64,000 bases of DNA, from positions 1,373,248 through 1,437,247 of the forward strand of contig NZ_RRUE01000001.1 of assembly GCF_003892345.1 (NCBI RefSeq), in the 5' to 3' direction. This stretch comes from Lautropia dentalis (GTDB lineage Bacteria; Pseudomonadota; Gammaproteobacteria; Burkholderiales; Burkholderiaceae_E). Under the pieces are notes generated by a model. The model was given only the letters and a program-made list of their open reading frames with translations, did not search any database and was not told where the DNA came from. Below are positions 56,075 to 64,000 of the stretch, piece after piece; positions within the stretch are counted from its first letter, which is position 1; each line of letters begins with the position of its first letter. The position numbers and the translations under genes are program-made.

Positions 56075-57529
56075 ATGTCCAAGGAATTTGACGTCGTCGT
56101 CATCGGTGCCGGCCCCGGCGGCTACATTGCCGCCATCCGTGCCGCCCAGCTGGGCCTGAAGGTGGCCTGCGTCGAAAAATGGAAAAACCCGGCCGGCAAG
56201 CCCGCCCTGGGCGGTACCTGCCTGAACGTCGGCTGCATCCCGTCGAAGGCGCTGCTGGCCTCCAGCGAATCCTACGAGCACGCCCACCACGGCCTGGAAG
56301 ATCACGGCATCACCGTGAAGGACGTGAAATTCGACGTATCGAAAATGCTCGCCCGCAAGGACGCCATCGTCGGCAAGATGACCCAGGGCATCGAGTACCT
56401 GTTCCGCAAGAACAAGGTCACCTGGGTCAAGGGCCATGGCCGCTTCATCAGCCGCGAGGGTGATGCCATCGTACGCGTCGAGGTCCAGCCGGACGAGGGC
56501 GAACCCGAGATCCTCACCACCCGCAACGTCATCGTGGCCACCGGCTCCAAGGCACGCCACCTGCCCAACGTACCGGTCGACAACGTGCTGGTGTGCGACA
56601 ACGAGGGCGCACTGGCCTTCGACAGCGTACCGAAGAAGCTCACCGTCATCGGCGCCGGCGTGATCGGCCTGGAGCTGGGGTCGGTCTGGCGCCGTCTGGG
56701 GGCCGACGTGACGGTGCTCGAAATGGCCCCGGCCTTCCTGGGCGCCTGCGATGCCGCCGTCAGCAAGGAAGCCGAAAAGCTCTTCAAAAAGCAGGGCCTG
56801 AAGTTCGAGTTCGGCGTGAAGATCGGCAACGTCAAGGTTGCGCCGGGCAAGGGGGGCAAGGGCGGCAGCGTCACCGTCCAGTACCAGGACGCCAACGGCA
56901 AGGAGCACGGCGTCGAGTCCGACCGCCTGATCGTCTCGATCGGCCGCGTGCCCAACACCGATGGCCTGGGTCTGGAATCGGTGGGCCTGTCGGTGGACGA
57001 GCGCGGCTTCATCCCGGTCGATGACAACTGCCGCAGCGCCGTGCCCAGCATCTGGGCCATCGGCGACGTGGTGCGCGGCCCGATGCTGGCCCACAAGGCC
57101 GAGGACGAAGGCGTGGCCGTGGCCGAGCGCATCGTCGGCCAGAAGCCGCACATCGACTACAACTGCATCCCCTTCGTCATCTACTCCAACCCCGAGATCG
57201 CCTGGGTGGGCAAGACCGAAGCCCAGCTCAAGGCCGAGGGCCGAGGCTACAAAGCCGGTCAGTTCCCGTTCATGGCCAATGGCCGGGCGCTGGGCATGGC
57301 GGCCGCCGACGGCTTCGTCAAGGTACTGGCCGACGACAGGACGGATGAAATTCTCGGCGTGCACATCATCGGCATGGGCGCCTCGGACCTGATCGCCGAA
57401 GCCGTGGTGGCCATGGAGTTCAAGGCCTCGTCCGAAGACATCGCCCGCATCTGCCACCCGCATCCGTCGCTGTCGGAAGTGATGCGCGAAGCCTCGCTGG
57501 CCGTCGACAAGCGTGCCCTGAACATGTAG
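56075..57529 (+). CDS. lpdA: Dihydrolipoyl dehydrogenase (E3)
   Basis: Re-oxidises dihydrolipoamide with NAD. 484 residues after GCGGAGG. The FAD-binding [20 protein letters not shown], redox disulfide [19 protein letters not shown]-binding [20 protein letters not shown] and catalytic [13 protein letters not shown] are intact. Being third in the sucAB operon, it most likely serves the 2-oxoglutarate complex. Confidence 0.98.
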   Translation: MSKEFDVVVIGAGPGGYIAAIRAAQLGLKVACVEKWKNPAGKPALGGTCLNVGCIPSKALLASSESYEHAHHGLEDHGITVKDVKFDVSKMLARKDAIVGKMTQGIEYLFRKNKVTWVKGHGRFISREGDAIVRVEVQPDEGEPEILTTRNVIVATGSKARHLPNVPVDNVLVCDNEGALAFDSVPKKLTVIGAGVIGLELGSVWRRLGADVTVLEMAPAFLGACDAAVSKEAEKLFKKQGLKFEFGVKIGNVKVAPGKGGKGGSVTVQYQDANGKEHGVESDRLIVSIGRVPNTDGLGLESVGLSVDERGFIPVDDNCRSAVPSIWAIGDVVRGPMLAHKAEDEGVAVAERIVGQKPHIDYNCIPFVIYSNPEIAWVGKTEAQLKAEGRGYKAGQFPFMANGRALGMAAADGFVKVLADDRTDEILGVHIIGMGASDLIAEAVVAMEFKASSEDIARICHPHPSLSEVMREASLAVDKRALNM

Positions 57530-57536
57530 GTTGCCG

Positions 57537-57560
57537 GGTGCGCCGCTGGCGCACCGTCTT
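57537..57560 (+). terminator. Possible terminator after lpdA
   Basis: A perfect 8-bp hairpin, GGTGCGCC/GGCGCACC, with a 3-nt loop lies 7 bp after the stop codon and is followed by GTCTTCTC. The U-tract is weak, so termination may be partial. Confidence 0.5.
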
Positions 57561-57729
57561 CTCAGCCTGCAAGTCTGCTTCATGTCACACGCGCACCGCA
57601 TGTCGCCTGTCTGGTCATGATGGCCGGTTTGGCTCATGCGGTGCTTTTGCTTCGTGAGGCAGGTCTGTTTCATGCCGCCCCATCACGTCAGGCGGCAGGC
57701 TCATTTCATGCAAGGAATCTCCGTCTGCC
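57561..57729 (+). repeat. Degenerate repeat region before zapE
   Basis: The gap holds several diverged copies of a TTTCATGC/TTCATGTC-containing unit: CTGCTTCATGTCACACGC, GGTTTGGCTCATGCGGTG, CTGTTTCATGCCGCCCCA and CTCATTTCATGCAAGG. Spacing is irregular (roughly 20-60 bp), so this is a weaker array than that before pheS. Confidence 0.5.
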
Positions 57730-58833
57730 ATGTCAGCGGTCATTGAACGTTACCAGGCGAAGCTGGCCGAACGCGGCTACACCGCCGACTCGGCCCAGCT
57801 GGCTGCCATCGAACGGCTGCAGCGGCTGGCAGATGAACTGCAGGGCTTCGACAACCGCCCCGGCGGGCTGCTCAAACGCCTGATGTCACGCGGCAAAACG
57901 CCCCCCCGTGGCGTCTGGATGTACGGTGGGGTGGGGCGCGGCAAGAGCTTCCTGATGGACTGCTTCTTCGAGGCACTGCCCACGGAACGCAAGACCCGCC
58001 TGCATTTTCATGAATTCATGCGGGCTGTGCACCAGGAGCTGAAAACGCTCAAGGCCATGGCCAACCCGCTCGACGAAGTGGCACGCCGTGCAGCGGAGCG
58101 TTATTCCATCATCTGCTTCGACGAGTTCCATATTTCGGACATCGCCGACGCGATGATTCTCGAGCGCCTGCTGCACGCGCTCTTTGCCCACCAGCTGGTC
58201 TTCGTCATGACCAGCAACTACGTGCCCGACCGGCTGTATCCCGACGGCCTGCATCGCGACGCCATCCTGCCCGCCATTGCGCTGCTGAACAAAAACCTCG
58301 ACGTGATGTCGGTGGACGTGGGCACCGATTACCGCCAGCTGACCATCAAGGGCATTCCGGCCTACCTCAGCCCGCTCGGCCCCGACACCGACGCCGGCAT
58401 GGAAGCCGCCTTTGCCCGCCTGACCGATGGCCACGAAGACAGCCCCGAACTCACCGTCGAGAACCGCCCGCTGCGTGCTCACCGGCGTGGCCGGGACGTG
58501 GTGTGGTTCGATTTCGACACCCTCTGCCGCACCGCCCGCTCCCAGAACGACTATCTGGACATCGCCTCCCGCTTCGATACCGTGATGCTGTCGGGCGTTC
58601 CGCAGATGGATTCGCGCATGGCCTCCGAGGCCCGCCGCTTCACCTGGCTGATCGACGTGCTGTACGACCAGAAGGTCAACCTGTTCATCTCGGCCGAAGT
58701 CCCGCCCGACCAGCTCTACACCAGCGGCCCCATGGCGCACGAGTTCGTGCGTACCGCCAGCCGCCTGCACGAGATGCAGTCGGACAGCTACCGCAACGAA
58801 GCGCGGCGGAACCAGAACAACCAGTTGGGGTGA
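57730..58833 (+). CDS. zapE: Cell division protein ZapE (AFG1-like ATPase)
   Basis: A 367-residue AAA-type ATPase associated with the Z-ring at constriction. Walker A is GGVGRGKS (66-73) and Walker B is IICFDEFHISD (Asp131-Glu132). Further family segments are LHFHEFMRAVHQELK, MTSNYVPDRLYPDGLHRD and the C-terminal FLISAEVPPDQLY-like FISAEVPPDQLYTSG. The sucAB-lpdA-zapE order is known from other betaproteobacteria. Confidence 0.96.
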   Translation: MSAVIERYQAKLAERGYTADSAQLAAIERLQRLADELQGFDNRPGGLLKRLMSRGKTPPRGVWMYGGVGRGKSFLMDCFFEALPTERKTRLHFHEFMRAVHQELKTLKAMANPLDEVARRAAERYSIICFDEFHISDIADAMILERLLHALFAHQLVFVMTSNYVPDRLYPDGLHRDAILPAIALLNKNLDVMSVDVGTDYRQLTIKGIPAYLSPLGPDTDAGMEAAFARLTDGHEDSPELTVENRPLRAHRRGRDVVWFDFDTLCRTARSQNDYLDIASRFDTVMLSGVPQMDSRMASEARRFTWLIDVLYDQKVNLFISAEVPPDQLYTSGPMAHEFVRTASRLHEMQSDSYRNEARRNQNNQLG

Positions 58834-58910
58834 CGAGAGGGGGCGTTCCAGCGAGCGTCCTGAATTCGTGCCGCCCTCCCGGATTGGCGACCTGCAACCT
58901 TCGTCGCTTC

Positions 58911-58985
58911 AGCGCGCGTCGTGGACTCGTTCGTCCCCATGCTGGCCCGGGCCATGTGCTGACAAGGCGCCGTGCCCAGGCAGGC
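58911..58985 (+). repeat. Interspersed repeat family A, left-half copy
   Basis: AGCGCGCGTCGTGGACTCGT, then CGTCCCCATGCTGGCCCG and GTGCTGACAAGGCGCC match in order the left half of the 12541-12799 element. It ends just before the annotated helicase start, which argues against a start codon further upstream. Confidence 0.65.
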
Positions 58986-58990
58986 GCACC

Positions 58991-61066
58991 ATGCCATGCC
59001 CGTTGACGTTACCATGTCGGCTTCCTTCCGGCCCATTTTGCGCCTTGTCTCCACGTCACGCCCCCGATCACACGACCGATTGCGCCGAGCAGACGCCACT
59101 GCTGGAGCCCACGCGCGCCGTCTTTGCCGCTGACGGCCCCTTGGCCGAGAGCCAGCCCGGCTACCGCCCGCGTGCCGGCCAGCAGGAAATGGCCGAGGCC
59201 ATTGCCGACGCCATCGACGCCAGGGCCGCGCTGATGGTCGATGCCGGTACCGGCATCGGCAAGACCTTCGCCTATCTGGTGCCCGCGCTGCTTTCGCGCC
59301 AGAAGGTGCTGCTCTCCACCGCCACCCGCCAGCTGCAGGACCAGCTCTACCAGCGCGACGTGCCGCGCATCAAACAGGTGCTGGGCAGCGATGCACAGGT
59401 GGCCATCCTGAAGGGGCGGGCCAACTACGTCTGCCCGGTGCACCTGGCGCGCAACCTGCGTGACGGGCGCTTTCGGGACCCGAAGATTCCGGCGCGGCTG
59501 CGCATCATCGAGCGCTTTGCCGCCCTCAGCGACACCGGCGACCGCGCCGCCTGCACCCAGCTTTCCGAAGAAGACCCTGCCTGGGCCTTTGCCACCTCCA
59601 CCCGCGACAACTGCCTGGGGCAGGACTGCCCGGAGCTGCGTCGCTGCCCGCTGATGCACGCCCGCCAGCAGGCCCAGAAGGCCGACGTGCTGGTGGTCAA
59701 CCATCACCTGTTCTGCGCCGACCTGGCCATGAAGGACGATGCGATGGCCGACTTTCTGCCCAGGGCCGACATCCTGATCTTCGACGAGGCCCACCAGCTG
59801 CCGGACATCGCCACCGAATTCTTCGGCAACACCTTCTCCACCCGCCAGCTGCTGGAACTGGGCCGCGAGAGCCAGAAAATCGGTAACCACGACGCCCCGG
59901 GCCTGGCCGACTGGCCCGGGCTGTACAAACAGCTTGAAGCCGTGGCTGGCCGCCTGCGGCTGGCACTGCCCTCGGGCCTGCTGCGGCTGGGGCTGGAGGA
60001 ACTGCTGTCTGCCGACGCGCAGGACGTAAACGAATGGCTGGTGGACGTGCTGCCGGACGTGGACGATGCGCTGGAGGCGCACCTGCAGACGCTGAAGCCG
60101 CTGGCAGACAGCTCGGCGGACCTCGGGCACCTTTATGAGCGCACCCAGACGCTGCTGGAGCGGTTGCGGCACTGGCATACGGCGTTTTTGCGGGCGACGG
60201 CGAAAACCCCTGATGAAGCGCTGATCCTCTGGGCGCAAACCACCGACAGCCATGCCCAGCTGCGCACGACGCCCCTGTCGGTGGCCGAGCGTTTTGCGCA
60301 GGCGCGCGAACAGCACGGTGGCGCCTGGATATTCGTCTCGGCCACGCTGGCCGTGGGCGGCAGCCTCGACCACTTTGCCCGCCTGATGGGCATGCAGGAC
60401 GCTTGGCAGCTGCAGGTGGAAAGCCCGTTCAACTATCCGGACCAGGCGGCACTGTGGATTCCGCGCGGGCTGGGCAACCCCACGGCGCCGGACTTTCCGG
60501 ACCGGGTGGCAAAGCAGGCCTGGCCGCTGATTCGCAGAAACCGGGGCCGGGCCTTCGTGCTGTGCACCACACTGCGGGCCATGCGCCAGATTGCCGAACA
60601 GCTGCGCCGCGAGGCCGGTGACGACATCGATATCCTGATGCAGGGCGAAGCCCCGCGCCACGAACTGATGAAGCAGTTCCGGGAGGCCGAAGCTGCCGTG
60701 CTGGTCGGCTCGGCCGGCTTCTGGGAGGGCGTGGACATTGCAGGCGAGAAGCTGTCGCTGGTAATCATCGACAAGCTGCCCTTTGCCCCGCCGGACGATC
60801 CCATCTACCGCGCCCGCAGCCAGGCACTGCAGCGCGCCGGCCAGCATCCGTTTCGCGAGCTGTCGCTGCCGCAGGCCATGCTGGCGCTCAAGCAGGGCGC
60901 CGGACGGCTGATCCGTACCGAGACCGACCACGGGCTACTGGTGATCTGCGACGAGCGGCTGCGCAGCCGCAGTTACGGGGCGCAGATTCTGGCCAGTCTG
61001 CCACCGTTCAAACGGCTGGAGAGCTTTGCGGAGGCGCTGGATTTTCTGAAGGAAGAAAGCACGTAG
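58991..61066 (+). CDS. ATP-dependent DNA helicase, DinG/YoaA family
   Basis: An XPD-like superfamily 2 helicase for DNA repair or resolution of unusual structures. About 691 residues from the ATG at 58991; TTG 59045 is an alternative, since no strong ribosome-binding site supports either. Walker A is VDAGTGIGKT (about 84-92) and the DEAH box is LIFDEAHQL. Four cysteines of an XPD-type [4Fe-4S] cluster are seen: one in ANYVCPVHL and three in NCLGQDCPELRRC. Late helicase motifs include VLVGSAGFWEGVDIAG and QGAGRLIRTETDHG. The iron-sulfur pattern favours YoaA-type; no exonuclease domain is present. It follows zapE and is convergent to rluD. Confidence 0.92.
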   Translation: MPCPLTLPCRLPSGPFCALSPRHAPDHTTDCAEQTPLLEPTRAVFAADGPLAESQPGYRPRAGQQEMAEAIADAIDARAALMVDAGTGIGKTFAYLVPALLSRQKVLLSTATRQLQDQLYQRDVPRIKQVLGSDAQVAILKGRANYVCPVHLARNLRDGRFRDPKIPARLRIIERFAALSDTGDRAACTQLSEEDPAWAFATSTRDNCLGQDCPELRRCPLMHARQQAQKADVLVVNHHLFCADLAMKDDAMADFLPRADILIFDEAHQLPDIATEFFGNTFSTRQLLELGRESQKIGNHDAPGLADWPGLYKQLEAVAGRLRLALPSGLLRLGLEELLSADAQDVNEWLVDVLPDVDDALEAHLQTLKPLADSSADLGHLYERTQTLLERLRHWHTAFLRATAKTPDEALILWAQTTDSHAQLRTTPLSVAERFAQAREQHGGAWIFVSATLAVGGSLDHFARLMGMQDAWQLQVESPFNYPDQAALWIPRGLGNPTAPDFPDRVAKQAWPLIRRNRGRAFVLCTTLRAMRQIAEQLRREAGDDIDILMQGEAPRHELMKQFREAEAAVLVGSAGFWEGVDIAGEKLSLVIIDKLPFAPPDDPIYRARSQALQRAGQHPFRELSLPQAMLALKQGAGRLIRTETDHGLLVICDERLRSRSYGAQILASLPPFKRLESFAEALDFLKEEST

Positions 61067-61115
61067 CGGCAAAATCCTGCGATGCAACAGCCTGTCATGA
61101 CCCAGTGAAATCTGT

Positions 61116-62084
61116 TCAGCGTTGTTCTGGCGGATGCACCGGCAACACCAGCTCCAGCTTCCCGGCCAGCTGTTGCAGGTCTTCCGGCACCGGTGCCTCG
61201 AAGCTGACCCGCTCACCCGAGGTCGGGTGAACCAGCTGCAGCTGCCAGGCATGCAGCGCCTGCCGCGCAAAACCGGCCAGCGGCTTGCCCCCATAGAGGG
61301 CATCTCCCACCAGCGGATGGCCGATGCGCGCCATGTGCACACGAATCTGGTGGGTTCGGCCCGTATCCAGCTTGCAGAGCACAGCGGCTGCCTCGCCATC
61401 CGGGCTGGCCGCCAGCTGCCAGTAATGGGTGCGCGCCGGCTTGCCCGCTGAGCCCGCTACCACCGCCATCCGCAGCCGGTTGCGTTCGTCCCGGCCGATG
61501 TTGCCCTCGACCGTCCCCTGGGCCTGTGTGCGCCCGCAGGTGATGGCCAGATAGCGCCGCCCCATCTCGCGGCTGGCCAGCTGGGCCGTCAGGCTGGCAA
61601 AGGCGCGCTCGGTGCGCGCGCAGACCAGCAGGCCACTGGTGTCGCGGTCCAGCCGGTGGACGATGCCGGCGCGGGGCAGCTTGGCCGCCTTCGGGTCGGC
61701 GTACAGCAGGCCATTCATCAGCGTGTTGCGCCAGTTGCCCGGGGCTGGGTGGGTGACGAGCCCGGCCGGCTTGTCGATGACCGTGATGTCGGCGTCCTGA
61801 TGGACGATGACAAGCGGCACCGGATCCGGGGCGAAGGCGGTGTCGCTTTCCAGCGGCTGGGGTTCGACCTCGATGGTCTCGACGCCCTTGAGTTTCAGGG
61901 AAGGGAGACGGACCGCGCCGTCGACGCGCACGGCGCCCAGGGCGATCCAGCGCTGGATGCGGGTGCGGGAGATGCCTTCTACGTGCGGTTGCAGGGCTTT
62001 GGCCAGGAACTGGTCGAGGCGCTGGTTGGAACAGGTCGATGCGTCAAGGGTGATCGCAGGGTGAACGGGGGCATCGTCAGACAT
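61116..62084 (-). CDS. rluD: 23S rRNA pseudouridine synthase, RluC/RluD family
   Basis: Isomerises uridines in 23S rRNA; RluD modifies helix 69. 322 residues. An N-terminal S4 RNA-binding domain (about 20-80: NQRLDQFLAKALQPHVEGIS, RTRIQRWIALGAVRVDG) precedes the catalytic domain with IDKPAGLVTHPAPGNW and the catalytic Asp146 in GIVHRLDRDTSG. The late KLDTGRTHQIRVHMA is conserved. Length and the S4 domain fit RluD, but RluC cannot be excluded. Confidence 0.92.
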   Translation of the reverse strand: MSDDAPVHPAITLDASTCSNQRLDQFLAKALQPHVEGISRTRIQRWIALGAVRVDGAVRLPSLKLKGVETIEVEPQPLESDTAFAPDPVPLVIVHQDADITVIDKPAGLVTHPAPGNWRNTLMNGLLYADPKAAKLPRAGIVHRLDRDTSGLLVCARTERAFASLTAQLASREMGRRYLAITCGRTQAQGTVEGNIGRDERNRLRMAVVAGSAGKPARTHYWQLAASPDGEAAAVLCKLDTGRTHQIRVHMARIGHPLVGDALYGGKPLAGFARQALHAWQLQLVHPTSGERVSFEAPVPEDLQQLAGKLELVLPVHPPEQR

Positions 62085-62413
62085 ACCAAAATGTCAACAT
62101 GGCATAGCAGGTGAAAACAGGAAGTCTACCACCCACAAAAATTAACGAGTAAACGCTGGCTATTAATAACAGTGTTTCTAATTGTGCCGCCAGTAGATAA
62201 CATCAACAACTATACCCAGAGATACGGTCCTGCACCATTTCCCAAAAACGACCGACAAAACCGTTCAAACACAGAGCGTCCTCCTGCAAATGGTAGGGAG
62301 TTGTAATCCGCTCCAAGTCACCCGAAAGGCAGGACTTCCAAAGCAAATGGAGCTCTGGTCGCAAAAATCTATCGGTCGATGATTGGCGCATGACACCACA
62401 GATTGGAATATCC
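62085..62413. other. 329-bp AT-richer boundary region before the NRPS gene
   Basis: Base composition falls sharply from about 62100 (runs such as AAAATTAACGAG and TATTAATAACAG). A 70-codon frame on the minus strand (62203-62415, containing LHLLWKSCLSGDLERI) overlaps the NRPS start codon; it has no family I recognise and is not called. The promoter of the NRPS gene is expected here, but no convincing -35/-10 pair was found. Confidence 0.5.
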
Positions 62414-64000
62414 ATGAGTCAAAACACAAAACTGTGCATTCCCCAAACCGTCCCCCTCCATGAACTGAACTGGCACCCGCTTATCTCGGTTCAGATGGGC
62501 GTCTGGATGGATCAGATGCGTTTCCCCGACTCTCCATTCTACAACGTGGGCATGATCGTGAAGGTGGACGGCCCGGTCGATCAGGAACTGTTTGTCAGGG
62601 CACTTGAAGAGGTTGTCCGTTGCCATTCTGCGCTTCGCTTGGTGTTTGACTCGCATGAAAGGGTTCCTCGACAGAGAATTCTTGAACGAATAAACCTGCC
62701 GTTTCAGAGCCTGGATCTTCGCCAGAGTTCATCTCCAGACCAGGATGCCGGGCGGCTGGTCCAGGAGGCAATGAATCGTCCCTTTCCTCTGGAAGAAAAT
62801 TTGATGTGGACGTGCATGCTCATCAGAACTGGCGAGAAGCGCTATGTCTGGTCTGCACGGTTTCATCACTTGATCTGTGACGGTATTTCGGTATCAAACT
62901 TTTTTATGGATCTCAGTCATGCATATACCCGTTTATGGAAAGGGGGTTTTGATGAAGGAGAGGCTCCTCCCGCGTTCGAAGCGTACTGGGATGCAGAGCA
63001 CGATTATCTGAATTCGTTACGTGCGGACAAGGATCGCGCCTTCTGGGCCGAACGCTTACGTGCGTTGCCTCCGGCGTTACTACCCCGCATGCGGGGTATG
63101 TCGCCCAAGGAGTCAGCAGCTCGTGTCAGTGGACTGTATGCCTGGGAGCTGAGCCGCGAGCGATATACGCTCATCGAGAACTATGCCAAACGCCACGGCG
63201 GTTCTGTAAATAGTTTCTTTCTGGCCCTGTTGGCTTCCTATTTTTTCAGGACAAAACACGTCTGCGACATCGTCATTGGCTCGCCCGTACACAATCGCAC
63301 CGGAAGGGCGCATAGACGGGCCATCGGCATGTTCTCCTCCGTGGTACCTCTCAGGATCAATGTCGATGCTGGCAGTAAATTCCCGGAATTGATGCAGTAC
63401 GTTACTGGAGAACTTCGACGTAGTTATCGACACCAGCATCTCCCTGTTTCAGAGATAAATCGTTGTGCGTCTCTGGATTACTCAATGCGTACGAGTCTAT
63501 ATGATGTTGTTCTGGCGTTTGATAAATTTCCAGCCCAGGCCTCATTGGGAGACACGGTCACGCAGTGGAAAAGGGTTCGGCATCAACATGAACAAACCCC
63601 TCTTGCCATCAGCGTCAACGATTACCATGAGAATGAAAGTGTTGATGTGGAGTTTTCCTATAACACTGCATTTTTGAATAATGATGAAATCGAACGGATG
63701 GCCTATCGCATCGATTTGATGCTGAATTGTGTTCTGGGACGTGAAGATGTCCGGGTTGATGCCATCTCCATCATGAATCAGGATGAGATAACTCAGGTCA
63801 TCCATGGTTTCAACGCCACGGAGGCTGCATATCCGAAGGATGCATTGATCCACGAGTTGTTCGAGCAGCAGGTCGAGCGCACCCCGGATGCGGTGGCGGT
63901 GCAGTATGAGGGCGAGCGGCTGACATATGCGCAATTGAACGCGAAGGCCAACCAGCTGGCGCACCGGCTCAGGGCGATGAGGGATGCTGCGGGAGCTCCG
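62414..64000 (+). CDS. Nonribosomal peptide synthetase, N-terminal part (truncated by window end)
   Basis: The frame is open from the ATG at 62414 to the last base (529 codons). Residues about 20-440 are a condensation domain starting QMGVWMDQMRFPDSPFYNVG; the catalytic HHxxxDG is intact as HHLICDG (151-157). RRAIGMFSSVVPLRINVD and SYRHQHLPVSEINR follow, a pattern I associate with N-terminal (starter-type) condensation domains that acylate the first residue. An adenylation domain begins about 480 (LFEQQVERTPDAVAVQY) with its A1 motif LTYAQLNAKANQLAHRLR at 503-520. Substrate specificity, later modules and any tailoring genes lie beyond the window. Codon use in the C domain is AT-richer than the rest of the window. 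Confidence 0.93.
   Translation, partial: MSQNTKLCIPQTVPLHELNWHPLISVQMGVWMDQMRFPDSPFYNVGMIVKVDGPVDQELFVRALEEVVRCHSALRLVFDSHERVPRQRILERINLPFQSLDLRQSSSPDQDAGRLVQEAMNRPFPLEENLMWTCMLIRTGEKRYVWSARFHHLICDGISVSNFFMDLSHAYTRLWKGGFDEGEAPPAFEAYWDAEHDYLNSLRADKDRAFWAERLRALPPALLPRMRGMSPKESAARVSGLYAWELSRERYTLIENYAKRHGGSVNSFFLALLASYFFRTKHVCDIVIGSPVHNRTGRAHRRAIGMFSSVVPLRINVDAGSKFPELMQYVTGELRRSYRHQHLPVSEINRCASLDYSMRTSLYDVVLAFDKFPAQASLGDTVTQWKRVRHQHEQTPLAISVNDYHENESVDVEFSYNTAFLNNDEIERMAYRIDLMLNCVLGREDVRVDAISIMNQDEITQVIHGFNATEAAYPKDALIHELFEQQVERTPDAVAVQYEGERLTYAQLNAKANQLAHRLRAMRDAAGAP

Noticed and set aside
54755..57673. Open frame of over 950 codons on the minus strand opposite sucB and lpdA
   Set aside because: Shadow of the E2 and E3 genes. 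The repeated MKQTC-like start comes from the degenerate repeats before zapE.
62203..62415. Small gene of 70 codons on the minus strand overlapping the NRPS start
   Set aside because: No family match by eye, no ribosome-binding site, and it overlaps the NRPS start codon.

Overview
This is a GC-rich chromosomal window that reads as a betaproteobacterium, most likely Burkholderiales. The evidence is gene order: prfB-lysS, recJ beside an RpfE-type gene, pheST-ihfA-merR, a CitE-like lyase beside mdh, a divergent GntR regulator and sdhCDAB-sdhE-gltA, then odhAB-lpdA-zapE. A Lautropia-like genus would fit, but the sequence alone cannot settle that. No transposase, integrase, phage gene, rRNA or CRISPR array was seen.

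Layout. 1-3300: end of a membrane protein, then lysS and prfB (with the classical +1 frameshift site) on the minus strand, and a decayed eptA/dgkA remnant. 3400-10100: a DUF1697 protein, a secreted GH50 agarase-like protein, recJ and an RpfE-type gene, all minus. 10400-16600: lolC/E-type permease, lolD, tatD and a DUF1631 gene. 16700-23500: tRNA-Val, rpmI-rplT, a terminator plus a 22-bp tandem-repeat array, pheS-pheT-ihfA-merR and a LysE exporter. 23500-34400: yceI, tRNA-Pro, a membrane EAL protein, acnA, two secreted proteins, a CitE-like lyase and mdh, all minus. 34600-41500: gntR, sdhCDAB, sdhE, gltA. 41700-51400: a nicotinamidase-like hydrolase, an AspT/YidE antiporter, a phospholipase-D-type cardiolipin synthase, NAD-malic enzyme, an RclA-like flavoprotein, and cbpA-cbpM. 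51800-62100: odhA-odhB-lpdA, zapE, a DinG/YoaA helicase, rluD. 62414-64000: the first 529 codons of a nonribosomal peptide synthetase that continues beyond the window.

How the genes work together. Much of the TCA cycle lies in about 30 kb: aconitase, malate dehydrogenase, succinate dehydrogenase with its flavinylation factor, citrate synthase, and the 2-oxoglutarate dehydrogenase complex, with malic enzyme for malate-to-pyruvate flow. A GntR/HutC regulator sits between mdh and sdh beside a perfect 12-bp palindrome and is a candidate local regulator. The rest is mainly translation (lysS, prfB, pheST, L35, L20, two tRNAs, rluD), lipoprotein export and DNA repair.

The most unusual content is non-coding. 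Two families of short interspersed repeats with inverted ends (called A and B here) fill many gaps, and one family A copy forms the loop of the gltA terminator. A 22-bp array of about ten units separates rplT from pheS. The NRPS start is visibly lower in GC and looks acquired; it is the best lead to a novel product, but most of it is outside the window.
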